From NCBI RefSeq assembly GCF_040954645.1, contig NC_092809.1, positions 66,960,141-67,024,140 of the forward strand: a stretch of 64,000 nucleotides of DNA, written 5' to 3'. Shown piece by piece: positions 1-10,178 of this stretch (its first letter is position 1; the number at the start of each line of letters is the position of its first letter). The position numbers and the translations under genes are program-made. A model generated the notes under the pieces. That model did no database searches. It worked only from the letters and a program-made list of their open reading frames with translations, and had not been told where the DNA came from. This DNA comes from Diabrotica undecimpunctata (lineage: Eukaryota > Arthropoda > Insecta > Coleoptera > Chrysomelidae).

Positions 1-1080
1 TGGGTAAGATACAGAACGAGGGTATTCAGATATATCATCACGTTGCTTGGAAAATTACACTTTATCTTTACCGCGGGGCAGAACCTTTCTACACTGAGAG
101 AAATTGCGGTGTTTCATGAACTTTCCTATAACAAAGAGTTTGAATAATCCCATGTGTATGTAATGGTGCACAATAAAATATGCAGAGAGTGGAATGGTAA
201 TAAATTCCAAGTTTATATACAAGTAAGCTGCAATTTCTAAATGTTGAGTCATAAACTTCAAAATTCAGTGTTTCTTTGATAATTTTACATTAAACTTTAG
301 TATTTTTAGGTGATTAAATATTTTTGTTAAATTTTGTTTATATATGGTAATAAGTTTGGCTAATATGATATAGTGCTCCCCATTTTGTACTCAACTATTG
401 CACTAGCGGTCTCAAAAGGCTACTTCACCTCAATTTAATCCCCACTACAATCATATATTTTTGTTCAATAACCATCCAAAGTCCAATAATTAAGACAGAA
501 ACTTCCGAGATGGCAATTTTGAAGGAATCTAAAAAATCTTTTCTCTTCTTTTGAGTCTGTTGTCTATAAAAAAACTATTTTTTAAAGAGACATGAAAGAC
601 ATTCATACATGCTGATGCAAATTACGCCGCTCTCTATAAACTGTATTTCATAAATCTGTTTTTGGAAAATAGAGCCATGTTTAATAATAATATGTGGTTT
701 CTATCTTATTTAAAGACATACAGTGGTGTATAATTTTATATCTCCAAACATACTGTTATGTAAGTGGAAAATTTCCTTAAGATTCTCCGAAAGAATCTGT
801 TTTGCATCTTGCATTACCTGAATATTCTCAATAAAGACGAAACGTCGCCGAACGAACACAGACCTTTAGAGACAAATGATATGCATTCATGCTAGAACTT
901 AGATCAATACATGATATACTATTGGTAGTGTTACCCAAAATCGGTCTTGGTATTGCAGTCTTAATTAATTGTTCAGATTTTAAGAATAGCCGTCCTCTAC
1001 TCATAAATATCGTATCGAAACTTTTAAAAATATTTTACCTTAGTTGATAAAAAATATAATAAGGTTAGCATACCTACTGT
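1..1080. other. AT-rich stretch, no gene seen
   Basis: I see no convincing coding region, RNA gene or terminal repeat here. A 68-residue reading frame on the minus strand (55-261) has no recognisable motif and looks like chance. Confidence 0.5.
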
Positions 1081-1083
1081 TAA

Positions 1084-1515
1084 GGAAATCATCATCATCA
1101 TTCAACCTCTTCTGTCCACTGCTGGACATAGGTCTCTCCCATTTTTCGCCACTCTTCACGGTTCTGTGCTTCTTGTTGCCATTTCTTGGAGATTTGTCTA
1201 ATGTCGTCCATCCAGCGTGTTGGTGGTCGTCCTCTGCTGCGTTTGTCTTCTCGTGGGCGCCAGTCAATTAGTTTTCTGGTCCATTTTGTGTCTTTCAGTA
1301 TCGCTATGTGACCTGCCCAATTCCATTTCAGCTTGCCTATACGTTCGACGACATCACTGATACCTGTTCTTTTCCATGCGCCTTTGTTCCACTCGCATTT
1401 TTAGTGCTTTTGTTTTTGTGAGCGTAAGAGTTTCTGCTCCGTATGTCATAACGACGAATTGGTCAAATGTCTTCCGTTTCATAGCTGTCGGGATGTTGCT
1501 CTTAAAGATGTCTCT
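1084..1515 (-). pseudogene. 3' end of a non-LTR retrotransposon (LINE)
   Basis: Read on the minus strand, this is the C-terminal tail of a LINE reverse-transcriptase polyprotein. Visible blocks are a YGAETLTLTK segment (the widespread 'YG.E.W.....' block after the RT core), a WNWAGHIA block, and a final GRPPTRWMDD...EEWRKMGETYVQQW tail typical of many insect LINEs. The frame breaks at least once between these blocks. The element ends at the low-coordinate side in a short (GAT)n run, seen on the plus strand as atcatcatcatcatt at about 1088-1102, as expected for a LINE 3' terminus. Everything upstream (endonuclease and RT catalytic core) is missing, so this is a 5'-truncated dead copy. The exact clade is not assigned. 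Confidence 0.75.
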
Positions 1516-1659
1516 TAGTGAACCACTAAGACTACACTGTTACGGACACCCACTTAATAATTCAATTTTTTTTCTTATTATAATTTAGTTAGGCGGAATC
1601 TAAATAGTTACTTTTTCGACATCATTAAACTTCATTTCTAATTGAGCTTTCCTTCGAGT

Positions 1660-2190
1660 CCACATCTGTCACCGAATTGAATGATTTTCAAATCACAGAT
1701 AGAGAATGGCACATATTCGAAAAAATATGTAAGTTTCTAATAAACTTTAAACTTTTGTCAACGAAATTTGGTGGAGAAAAATATATTACATTACCACTAG
1801 TCATTGTATCATTCAATTTCTTGCTCGATAAAATTGAATCCATCGTAAAACAATTAGATGAGAAGCCTAATCGAGCTGAAGTGAGAAGCTCGAGACAAAA
1901 TGCTTAAACGTTATAAGAAAAGCAACTGGATTTTTCGTATTTCTTTAATTTTAGACCCAGGGCATAAGGATCAGACTTTTGACATGACATTATGGGGGAA
2001 GTAAATTAAAACAAAAAGCCTGTGCAAATTTAATGAACTTATTAGTGAATATAAAACTCTGTACTCGGTGAGTAAATCTCTAGAATTACCAAGAAATGTA
2101 AAAAAAGTATGTGAATATGATAAAGATGAAAACTTAATAGACTTTGAGAAACTGTATGCATGCTCCTCGATTGGTCAGAAAAATTAATAT
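1660..2190 (+). pseudogene. hAT-family transposase remnant
   Basis: The reading frame 1677-1907 contains a block like REWHIFEKICKFLINFKLL followed by GGEKYITLPLVIVSFNFL. This resembles the 'W..l..lc..L.pf...T..lSg.kY.Tl' segment in the middle of hAT (ZBED-like) transposases. After a stop near 1905, the other frames continue with a LILDPGHKDQTF block, matching the hAT 'LDPR.K...F' motif, and then about 60 further residues to near 2190. No C-terminal dimerisation block, zinc finger or terminal inverted repeats were found. It is a frame-broken internal fragment. Assignment rests on remembered family motifs, not on a search. Confidence 0.6.
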
Positions 2191-2454
2191 AAAGTAACGG
2201 TAATGTTAAAGCTATTCCGTACTGTTCTGTAATTTAATTTGTATTGTATTTTATTTTTTATTTAAATAAATGGCAAATTGTATAACTCCAACTATGTATA
2301 ACTTTTATTCCATGTCATATAAGGTGAGGGCCCAATAATCTCTTTCTAGACAGATAATGTTCTTTGAAATACAGTCAAATTTTTGTCATTTATTTGGTTT
2401 TTTTGTTTTAACCATGCAAACGTGTATTAAGAAACAGAATAACTCCCGTGGAAC

Positions 2455-2590
2455 ATGGTAGATAGCTCAGTTAGTTATAGCATAGGCACGGATCGCTTAG
2501 ATCGTGGGTTCAAACCTCACCCGATGTCAGTGGTTTAGACATTTAATAATTTGGCTGGTCTTTATTACGGCTATGTTAATTCAAGCTTAA
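2455..2590 (+). repeat. tRNA-derived SINE head (A and B boxes)
   Basis: An A-box-like TAGCTCAGTTAG lies at 2463-2474 and a B-box-like GGTTCAAAC at 2507-2515, with normal internal promoter spacing. The T-stem (GTGGG/CTCAC) would pair, but the acceptor stem pairs poorly and no clean anticodon arm forms, so this is more likely the tRNA-like head of a SINE than a working tRNA gene. The SINE body probably continues downstream to about 2590, but I could not define its end. Confidence 0.5.
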
Positions 2591-2639
2591 AATGTACCCA
2601 TTCTCTTACGTTGTTCTAAGATCTAAAGTAACGTTTAAT

Positions 2640-2790
2640 AAATAGCAATAGGCTAATGGGTAACTGCGAGACTTGCAAGACTCTTGCTGCAAGACCAAGA
2701 CCGGGAGCGCAATACCAAGACCAATACCAAGACCAGGTATATTGGCGCAAGACCAAGACTGTTTAAGTCTCGTCTCGCATTTGGGCAACA
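2640..2790. repeat. Degenerate simple repeat rich in AAGACC
   Basis: Short imperfect iterations of ccaagaccaatacc and gcaagaccaagac occupy this stretch, bounded by gcgagact on the left and its near complement agtctcgtctcgc on the right. The local composition is less AT-biased than its surroundings. Function is unknown. Confidence 0.45.
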
Positions 2791-3219
2791 CTAACTATTG
2801 GCATCTAAAACTAAAATGATACAGAACAGGCGAGTTCCTTAAGAATATTTTTTTTTATTTATTTTCGCTGTAACCTGTTATTAGAGACCTAAAAAATATA
2901 ATACAGGTAAAGTTAGAAAAAATTACAATATTTGATACAGTCCTTAAGAGTCATTAAGATAACTTATTGTGTTTTTAATGTTAATGTTTTTTCCTAAGGC
3001 TTCCTTTATATTATTTGGGATAGTGTGCTTCTTTCTTGCCCCTTCATATGTTTTGCACTGAGTTAGTATATGCTTCACGGAGAGTGTTAGTTGACCATTT
3101 TCACACATTGGCGGCACATTTCCTTAAGAATATTGTTGAATGTGGTTTATTTGTATTAAGATTTAAGTTCTGCCAGTGTCGTATTAGATTCATTTATTTA
3201 ATTATAATAATTAATTAAA

Positions 3220-3450
3220 TTAAAATACATTGGAGAGATGTTTGAGATCGGTCTTATCATTAGTACAGGTTACACTTTTATATATCATTTCCAATATAGA
3301 TGTTTTATTATAATTTGACTTAGAATGTTTAGTTAAAGCTGTAGTGTTAGGTTTGTTATTTCTTTTAGTGTTTTTATGTGCAATAATGCGTCTATGTAAG
3401 TACTGATGCATCTGTCTAATATATGATGAATTACAAACTGGATTAATTAT
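3220..3450 (-). pseudogene. Penelope-like element GIY-YIG endonuclease remnant
   Basis: On the minus strand the translation includes CNSSYIRQMHQYLHRRIIAHK and, further on, TALTKHSKS, ILEMIYKS and a final TDLKHLSNVF. This is the order of motifs in the C-terminal GIY-YIG nuclease of Penelope-like retroelements (YIGQT..YL..RI..H, then AL..H, then the E-containing block, then the C-terminal 'kTD...LS..Y'). The G of YIGQT is replaced by R, and sequence between the H block and the E block is shortened, so nuclease activity is unlikely. No RT domain is attached. Confidence 0.65.
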
Positions 3451-3471
3451 AAGACTCGTTTACGCTGGTAA

Positions 3472-3600
3472 AGATAGTGCAAACACTCCTGACCATGGAG
3501 CTGCGCGAAGGCGGAGTCAAAGTTCACGTAAAGGCAGAGAGGTTCTATTGTAAACCAAATTTCGTCTACTGCGCCGTGGTCAGGAGTGTTTGCACTATCT
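3472..3600. mobile_element. 129-bp foldback MITE
   Basis: The left arm 3472-3498 begins agatagtgcaaacactcctg, and the right arm 3574-3600 is its reverse complement with one mismatch over 27 bp. The roughly 75-bp centre is non-coding and clearly less AT-rich than the flanks. A target duplication was not resolved. Confidence 0.7.
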
Positions 3601-4204
3601 CTATATACTTTCGTAATTATATATAGTTTTAGATGTACTAGGTACTACTACCTTAATCTTAGTTTTATTCGTTAGATAAAAGTCCGGTAATATCAAGATT
3701 TAAACAAGCACCAATCTCAATTGTTTCAGTGTAGAGTTTATTGCAGCCCCGGGCCTCGAACGCTTCTACCTTTGTTATGTAACCGTTTTTATTTATTGGC
3801 AAAGTAAATTTCAATACTCGGCGTTATGATATATTGGTCTGGATCTCACCGGGCGAGCACTTTTTACGCATGGCTAGAGGTGGGAAAATTGAAAACAATT
3901 AGGAGAAGTTTTATGTGGTGATGCTTCGACCTTGACTCTGCCTCCATGGAGGAGTGTGAACTCGCTGTTCACAGATATTAACTTGAACGGGGAGTCATAA
4001 ATTTATCTTGGTTATTACGGGTATATTAGAAATTATAGGACTATTCGAAGTTTCTTTATGGCGAATTCGTGGTCAGTACTTAAAACTTCCGGGCATTTGT
4101 TTTTACACTTTATATCAAATAAAATACACTTCCAAAGTAGCTATTAAATTACATATCGGGTCTTATCGACTTTATCGTAGAAATATCACCATAACTTTAA
4201 TTTT

Positions 4205-4211
<7 letters not shown>

Positions 4212-4290
<79 letters not shown>
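4212..4290. repeat. (TA)n microsatellite, left flank of the LTR element
   Basis: About 79 bp of uninterrupted TA dinucleotide abut the first base of the 5' LTR. A matching tract follows the 3' LTR, so the LTR element appears to have inserted into a TA tract and the target duplication is masked. Confidence 0.95.
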
Positions 4291-4294
<4 letters not shown>

Positions 4295-5698
4295 ATGATA
4301 TGTAAAATCGAGAAAAATATTGGTTTGTTTAAAAATATTTCAAAATTCAATAACATTAAAATAATTCAGATAAGTAGGATAATATCCAACAAACATTTCG
4401 AAGAAGGAGAGTTATTAAATCCTTGGATTTCCTGTACTAAACAAAGTGTAAGCTTTGCATTTATTTCTTTGTTATACTTGAGTGACCCGCATAAGTTTAA
4501 GTGAAAGCCACAGACAATTGAACGGGGTTTTTCAAAATACATTAATGCAGTGATTAAAGACAATAGAAGGGATTATAGAAAGTGGTTTTTGTTAGTTTTT
4601 AAGAATTATAGAAAAATATTATTTGTAAATAAGTTTTAGGAAATTTATAAGTATAGGTAAAAATTTGTTTGTTATCGAAATGAAAAAATGGGGGAATTGT
4701 GACGAGTTGTGATTGGCGGAGATTGAAAAAGGTGGGATAAGTATGTAGGAGAAAGTTTAGCGAGATTGAGGAGAGAGAAAAGATATAGTTAGTTGGTTTC
4801 CAAGTCTGTAAGAAGAACAGTGATTGTTCTCTGGCGGTTCCTGAAATGTAGCAAGCAGTAGTGTTGAATGTTAGTGAGTTTTTGTGGAGTTAGTGTATCT
4901 GACAGAAGCTGAAGCAGCAAAATATTGTAAGTCATATTTCTCTACTTATATTCCAAGAGTCACTGTTCAGGCCAACGAGAGATTCAGTTTATCGTAAAGA
5001 GAAGATATTCCAAGAGTCATTTTTCACTCGGGCCAACGAGAGATTCAGTTTATCGAGAGGAGAAAGGCTATCATAATTTGAATGATTTGTGCTTTTGAAG
5101 GAGATCATTAAGGACGATATACTTGCAACAATCTGTGTAAGATTGCTGATTACATAGGGAGCGGTTGAGAGGAGATAATATAGTCTACAAGGAACAAGGA
5201 TTTGGACCACTCATCATCAGAGAGAGATATTTTTTGTCTCTGCAGTTTTTTTTCTTTTATTGATAACACAATTTTACACGTAATTTAGAAAGGATATAAA
5301 TATTTTGATTAGGAGAGTTAGAATAGTTTGGGATTTTGAGATTTCAATTAATATTGTTTGTACCATTAATTTTGATTGTTCACGTACGGAGAACAAAATT
5401 TTGAGAATCCTTATATGAGATTTGTTTATTGAAAACTTTTGAGTGTGAATTATTTCATTATTTTTATTTCAATATATAGTGTTAGATCATATGTGTTTTT
5501 TATTATTCCGGTATTCTCTGGACCTTACCTTTCACATGTAATAGCATAGATATTGAAGCACGAATTTAACCCTGAGATAAAAGAATTAAAAATTGTGATA
5601 GAGTCATAATCATATCATTTAAATAATTATAATTAATAAAAAAAAAATTAATTAGCTAATTATTGCTTGGCGCACCAAGACTTTAAATATCACAATAA
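4291..5698 (+). repeat. 5' LTR
   Basis: About 1,408 bp beginning TGTTATGATATG. It matches the 3' LTR at an offset of 4,420 with only two differences noticed: a C/T change at 4394 versus 8814, and one T missing in the 3' copy near 10068. Possible regulatory signals are a TATA-like gatataaata at 5293-5302 and an AATAAA at 5635-5640; both are tentative. A 57-bp-period tandem duplication lies at 4949-5055. The exact 3' edge could be 5698 or 5699. Confidence 0.92.
4949..5055. repeat. 57-bp tandem duplication inside the LTR
   Basis: Two copies start with tattccaagagtca (4949 and 5006), and both contain gccaacgagagattcagttt. The same pair is present in the 3' LTR at 9369-9475. The position, upstream of the TATA-like site, would suit a duplicated enhancer, but that is inference. 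Confidence 0.8.
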
Positions 5699-5699
5699 C

Positions 5700-5717
5700 T
5701 GGCTTCCAAAACGTGGG
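5700..5717 (+). other. Candidate primer-binding site
   Basis: TGGCTTCCAAAACGTGGG begins one or two bases after the 5' LTR. The leading TGG is the expected complement of a tRNA CCA end. I do not recognise the matching tRNA, so the assignment rests on position and the TGG. Confidence 0.55.
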
Positions 5718-6103
5718 GCTTGAAAATATCGCAGCTTTACATTTGAAGGAAGGGAAAGAGATCTGGAATAAGTACAGGTGATCCAGAGATAAAAACATAT
5801 AACATTGAGGGAATTTGAATTTGAAAGTATTTTGACAATTTTTCCAGAGAATATAAATTTGATTTATTGATTGATCGTAGTTAGTGGATATTTACTGCTA
5901 TTGAATTATTTGATTTTATTTTCTTTACCAATCGTACATTTGATATTTATTTTGAATTATTTGAATTTTACTGATTGCATATTTGATATTTGTCGTGAAA
6001 ATTTAATACATTTGGGGAGAAATATTGTCGTGTTCTGAAACATATAGAGTGTTGTAAAATTTCACATTTGGCGGGGACAAAAACAGTAACGAAAAGAAAC
6101 AAC
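5718..6103 (+). other. Untranslated leader before gag
   Basis: About 390 bp of AT-rich leader with no ORF. Close to the gag start it contains tttggcggggac (6067-6078), which resembles the purine-rich tract before the 3' LTR (aaatggcgggga). Confidence 0.6.
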
Positions 6104-8584
6104 ATGTCGACCACAAGGAGTCAAAGCAAAATACAAGAAAGGAAGGAGGATAACAGAGAAGAGGAAACAATTGTTGAAGAAGGATCGGATAATGAAGGAA
6201 ATGTTACAATAGTTGAGGAAAAAAAAGAATTATCAGGAATAGAGAAATTATTAGCAATGATGCAAATACAGACACAAACAATGAATGAAACATCACTAAA
6301 AATAGATAGAAATCAACAAGAAACAAAACAAACAATGGCAGAAACAAAACAAACAATGGAAGAAAACCAACGGGAAACAAGGCAAGCAATAGAACTAAAT
6401 AACAGAAATATAGAGCAGCGTTTGGAAAACTATGAACAGGAAATTAAAGGATGTGTTGAGGGGATAAAGAAAGAACTGATACAACAGATAGAAGAAATAA
6501 CCCTAAAGAATGCAAAACAAGAGACAGAGATTAAAGATATCCAAAATACAATGAAGGAGATACAAAATTGCCAGAGAAAGGAACTAGAGATGCAGAGAGA
6601 AGAAATAGAAACTAAAATGAAGGATATTAAGACTGTCCAGAAAAAGGAATTAGAAAAATTAGAAACAAAATTTGAAAACGTTTTACAAGAAGACATGCGA
6701 GAAATAGAAAGAAAAATGGAGGAAATCAAAAAGGAACAAAATTCAGGGGAAAGAAGGGAAGTGGTCATCCATGGAACAAGCGAGGCGAAAATACAATTTT
6801 GCGGGGATATTCGGAAAACACACCCAGTACCGTTTGTTAAAAATTTGAAAACCAAATTACAACATATTAGATATTTTGACGATTGCAAAGAAACAATTAG
6901 AAACCATTTGAAAGAAGGAGCAGCGTTATGGTATGAAAGCAAGGAAGATGAGTTTGAAAATTGGACAGATTTTGAAAATAAATTTCTCAACTATTTCTGG
7001 GGGAAAAATAAACAGAGAGAAATCAACCAAGAGCTACAGAATGGAAAATATCACGAAAAAATGGGAATATCGGAAGAAAGATATGCTTTGCAGATATATA
7101 ACAATTCAAAATATCTAGAATACAAATATTCTACCGAACAGCTGGTAGAAATGATCAGCAGACATTTTGAGGAAACGTTGGAAGATCACGTGATTTTGAG
7201 AAACTATCAAGATATTGATAGTTTGTGCCAATTCCTTCAATTAAAAGAAGCGAAAAGAAAAGAAATGAGAAATAGAAGACAACATGACCAATATAATGGA
7301 GCGGAAAGAAGGTATTCATCAAATTATGACCAGAGAAACCGACATCCCAGATCAACAAACGAATATAGGCCGAGAAATTACAATAATTACAATAGACAAC
7401 AAAATTACGATAACAGGAATGACACACAACAGAGAACATATGAAAATCACAACAGGAATAGAGATGCACAAAATCCTCCGAATAGGAATACTAACGAACA
7501 AAGGGACGATAGAAATAACCAGAGCTTCCAACAACAAAATAGAAGGGAGATGAATCATGTAGCAATAGGAAACGACAGACAAATTTCTAATTCTAATCTA
7601 ATATTTTTAGATGCATTTATAAAACATAAAGCGATTAAAATTGTGATTGATTCTGGATCGGAGATATCGCTAATCAATAAAAAACTAGTAAACGAATTAA
7701 ATTTGGACAGATTTGTGTATAAGATTCCTAGGGTTGATTTAGTGGGTGCAAACAATAAAAATTTGACGACAGTAAACGAAGGCTTGGGAGTACAGATAAG
7801 AGTGGGAAACAAATTCCATATTATGAAATGTGTGGTGATTGAAGATTTAAATCATGATATGATAGCGGGAATTGATGAATTGAGGAAAAAAGATATCACC
7901 ATAAATTTTTCGGAAAATAAACTGGAAATCAGAGCAGAACCAGACAACACAGGAGAAGAAAAGCAAACAGATAGGAAAACAAATTCTGGAAGGATCAATG
8001 CACAGGAAAAACGCAAAGAAATCGATATGACTGTAGAGGATAAACCGAAAGTACAAGAACAAGATCTAACAGAAAAGAAAAAGAGAAGGAAGAAAAAGAA
8101 GAAGAGTTCGAAAAGAAAGCAGGAAAATAAGATGGAGACCAGGGGAAAACAGGAAATAGAAGGTACAGAAGAATTGTTGGCAACCGACGATAAAACAGAA
8201 TGGAAGCAGGAAGAAAAAGAAGGTATCATCAGAGAGATGAAAGGAATAGAAACATGGTGCTCGGAATTCCAAAGGGAATTAGAGGATAAAAAGAAAACAG
8301 AAGAAAAAATGGCACTGATGGACGAGAATCCAGAATTTTGTGAAGAAGTATTATGGACAGTGAACACATGTGAACAAAAGGTGGATGAAAGAAAAATAAA
8401 TTGTGGAAAAAACATGGAGAAGGAAATAGAGAAGATTTTAGGAAACCATGGAGATTTTGTTAATAAAGTAAATCAAGTGGTTAAAAATTATGAACTTTCT
8501 TTTAAGGGAAAATACTTGGAAAAATTTAAAACGAAAATATATCCAATCCCGTATAGAGACAGGAAATATACGGGGTATTTTTAA
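6104..8584 (+). CDS. gag: Gag-protease polyprotein with a truncated reverse-transcriptase start
   Basis: An intact 826-residue ORF from the ATG at 6104 (MSTTRSQSK); the open frame reaches back to a TTG at 6068, but the ATG is the likelier start. Roughly residues 40-230 are a charged K/E/Q-rich coiled coil. Residues about 240-390 resemble a retrotransposon Gag capsid region (F.G...P..F, later W..F...F...FW). Residues about 395-505 are very rich in N, R, Q and Y and lack any CCHC zinc knuckle, so RNA binding may rely on the basic tail. An aspartic protease follows: DSGSE (catalytic D516) and, about 80 residues on, MIAGIDEL. A long lysine/glutamate linker leads to YLEKFKTKIYPIPYRDRK, which looks like the N-terminal edge of a Gypsy RT; seven residues later the frame stops. 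RT catalytic motifs, RNase H and integrase are absent. Gag and protease could still assemble particles. Confidence 0.88.
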   Translation: MSTTRSQSKIQERKEDNREEETIVEEGSDNEGNVTIVEEKKELSGIEKLLAMMQIQTQTMNETSLKIDRNQQETKQTMAETKQTMEENQRETRQAIELNNRNIEQRLENYEQEIKGCVEGIKKELIQQIEEITLKNAKQETEIKDIQNTMKEIQNCQRKELEMQREEIETKMKDIKTVQKKELEKLETKFENVLQEDMREIERKMEEIKKEQNSGERREVVIHGTSEAKIQFCGDIRKTHPVPFVKNLKTKLQHIRYFDDCKETIRNHLKEGAALWYESKEDEFENWTDFENKFLNYFWGKNKQREINQELQNGKYHEKMGISEERYALQIYNNSKYLEYKYSTEQLVEMISRHFEETLEDHVILRNYQDIDSLCQFLQLKEAKRKEMRNRRQHDQYNGAERRYSSNYDQRNRHPRSTNEYRPRNYNNYNRQQNYDNRNDTQQRTYENHNRNRDAQNPPNRNTNEQRDDRNNQSFQQQNRREMNHVAIGNDRQISNSNLIFLDAFIKHKAIKIVIDSGSEISLINKKLVNELNLDRFVYKIPRVDLVGANNKNLTTVNEGLGVQIRVGNKFHIMKCVVIEDLNHDMIAGIDELRKKDITINFSENKLEIRAEPDNTGEEKQTDRKTNSGRINAQEKRKEIDMTVEDKPKVQEQDLTEKKKRRKKKKKSSKRKQENKMETRGKQEIEGTEELLATDDKTEWKQEEKEGIIREMKGIETWCSEFQRELEDKKKTEEKMALMDENPEFCEEVLWTVNTCEQKVDERKINCGKNMEKEIEKILGNHGDFVNKVNQVVKNYELSFKGKYLEKFKTKIYPIPYRDRKYTGYF

Positions 8585-8710
8585 CATTCACGACATCTAT
8601 CAATATCATGAATAGATTTTAATAACATAGTGAAATAATTTGATCCTAGAAAACTTTTGTCATTTTTAAAATTTAACAAAGAGTTTTCGGCAGATCAAAT
8701 GGCGGGGATT
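8585..8710 (+). other. 3' untranslated region and polypurine tract
   Basis: A 126-bp non-coding tail. It ends in aaatggcgggga (8697-8708) immediately before the 3' LTR, the expected place of the plus-strand primer. Confidence 0.65.
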
Positions 8711-10110
8711 TGTTATGATATGTAAAATCGAGAAAAATATTGGTTTGTTTAAAAATATTTCAAAATTCAATAACATTAAAATAATTCAGATAAGTAGGAT
8801 AATATCCAACAAATATTTCGAAGAAGGAGAGTTATTAAATCCTTGGATTTCCTGTACTAAACAAAGTGTAAGCTTTGCATTTATTTCTTTGTTATACTTG
8901 AGTGACCCGCATAAGTTTAAGTGAAAGCCACAGACAATTGAACGGGGTTTTTCAAAATACATTAATGCAGTGATTAAAGACAATAGAAGGGATTATAGAA
9001 AGTGGTTTTTGTTAGTTTTTAAGAATTATAGAAAAATATTATTTGTAAATAAGTTTTAGGAAATTTATAAGTATAGGTAAAAATTTGTTTGTTATCGAAA
9101 TGAAAAAATGGGGGAATTGTGACGAGTTGTGATTGGCGGAGATTGAAAAAGGTGGGATAAGTATGTAGGAGAAAGTTTAGCGAGATTGAGGAGAGAGAAA
9201 AGATATAGTTAGTTGGTTTCCAAGTCTGTAAGAAGAACAGTGATTGTTCTCTGGCGGTTCCTGAAATGTAGCAAGCAGTAGTGTTGAATGTTAGTGAGTT
9301 TTTGTGGAGTTAGTGTATCTGACAGAAGCTGAAGCAGCAAAATATTGTAAGTCATATTTCTCTACTTATATTCCAAGAGTCACTGTTCAGGCCAACGAGA
9401 GATTCAGTTTATCGTAAAGAGAAGATATTCCAAGAGTCATTTTTCACTCGGGCCAACGAGAGATTCAGTTTATCGAGAGGAGAAAGGCTATCATAATTTG
9501 AATGATTTGTGCTTTTGAAGGAGATCATTAAGGACGATATACTTGCAACAATCTGTGTAAGATTGCTGATTACATAGGGAGCGGTTGAGAGGAGATAATA
9601 TAGTCTACAAGGAACAAGGATTTGGACCACTCATCATCAGAGAGAGATATTTTTTGTCTCTGCAGTTTTTTTTCTTTTATTGATAACACAATTTTACACG
9701 TAATTTAGAAAGGATATAAATATTTTGATTAGGAGAGTTAGAATAGTTTGGGATTTTGAGATTTCAATTAATATTGTTTGTACCATTAATTTTGATTGTT
9801 CACGTACGGAGAACAAAATTTTGAGAATCCTTATATGAGATTTGTTTATTGAAAACTTTTGAGTGTGAATTATTTCATTATTTTTATTTCAATATATAGT
9901 GTTAGATCATATGTGTTTTTTATTATTCCGGTATTCTCTGGACCTTACCTTTCACATGTAATAGCATAGATATTGAAGCACGAATTTAACCCTGAGATAA
10001 AAGAATTAAAAATTGTGATAGAGTCATAATCATATCATTTAAATAATTATAATTAATAAAAAAAAAATAATTAGCTAATTATTGCTTGGCGCACCAAGAC
10101 TTTAAATATC

Positions 10111-10117
<7 letters not shown>
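8711..10117 (+). repeat. 3' LTR
   Basis: About 1,407 bp matching the 5' LTR almost perfectly. It ends ...atcacaataa directly against a (TA)n tract. Confidence 0.92.

Positions 10118-10176
<59 letters not shown>
10118..10176. repeat. (TA)n microsatellite, right flank of the LTR element
   Basis: About 59 bp of TA repeat directly after the 3' LTR, continuing the tract seen left of the 5' LTR. Confidence 0.93.

Positions 10177-10178
<2 letters not shown>

Larger units (their letters stand above)
4291..10117 (+). mobile_element. Full-length Gypsy-type LTR retrotransposon lacking most of pol
   Basis: A 5.83-kb element with two nearly identical LTRs (4291-5698 and 8711-10117), a candidate primer-binding site starting TGG at 5700, one long Gag-protease ORF (6104-8584), and a purine-rich tract directly before the 3' LTR. 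Both outer edges lie in (TA)n. Autonomous Gypsy elements carry RT, RNase H and integrase after protease, adding about 3 kb. Here the frame ends inside the very start of RT and only about 126 bp remain before the 3' LTR. Together with the near-identity of the LTRs, this indicates a recent, probably trans-mobilised, internally deleted element. No env-like ORF is present. Confidence 0.9.

Noticed and set aside
2455..2530. A genuine tRNA gene
   Set aside because: A and B boxes are present but the acceptor stem does not pair and no proper anticodon arm forms; a SINE head is more likely.
4008..4298. 96-residue frame ending in a long IY repeat
   Set aside because: The second half is a translation of the (TA)n tract, and the first part has no family motif.
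6430..8415. Several minus-strand frames of 60-190 residues opposite gag
   Set aside because: They are antisense shadows of the A-rich Gag-protease ORF, which has clear domains on the plus strand.
8585..8710. Hidden pol or env reading frame after gag-protease
   Set aside because: Only 126 bp lie between the stop and the 3' LTR, with no motif in any frame.
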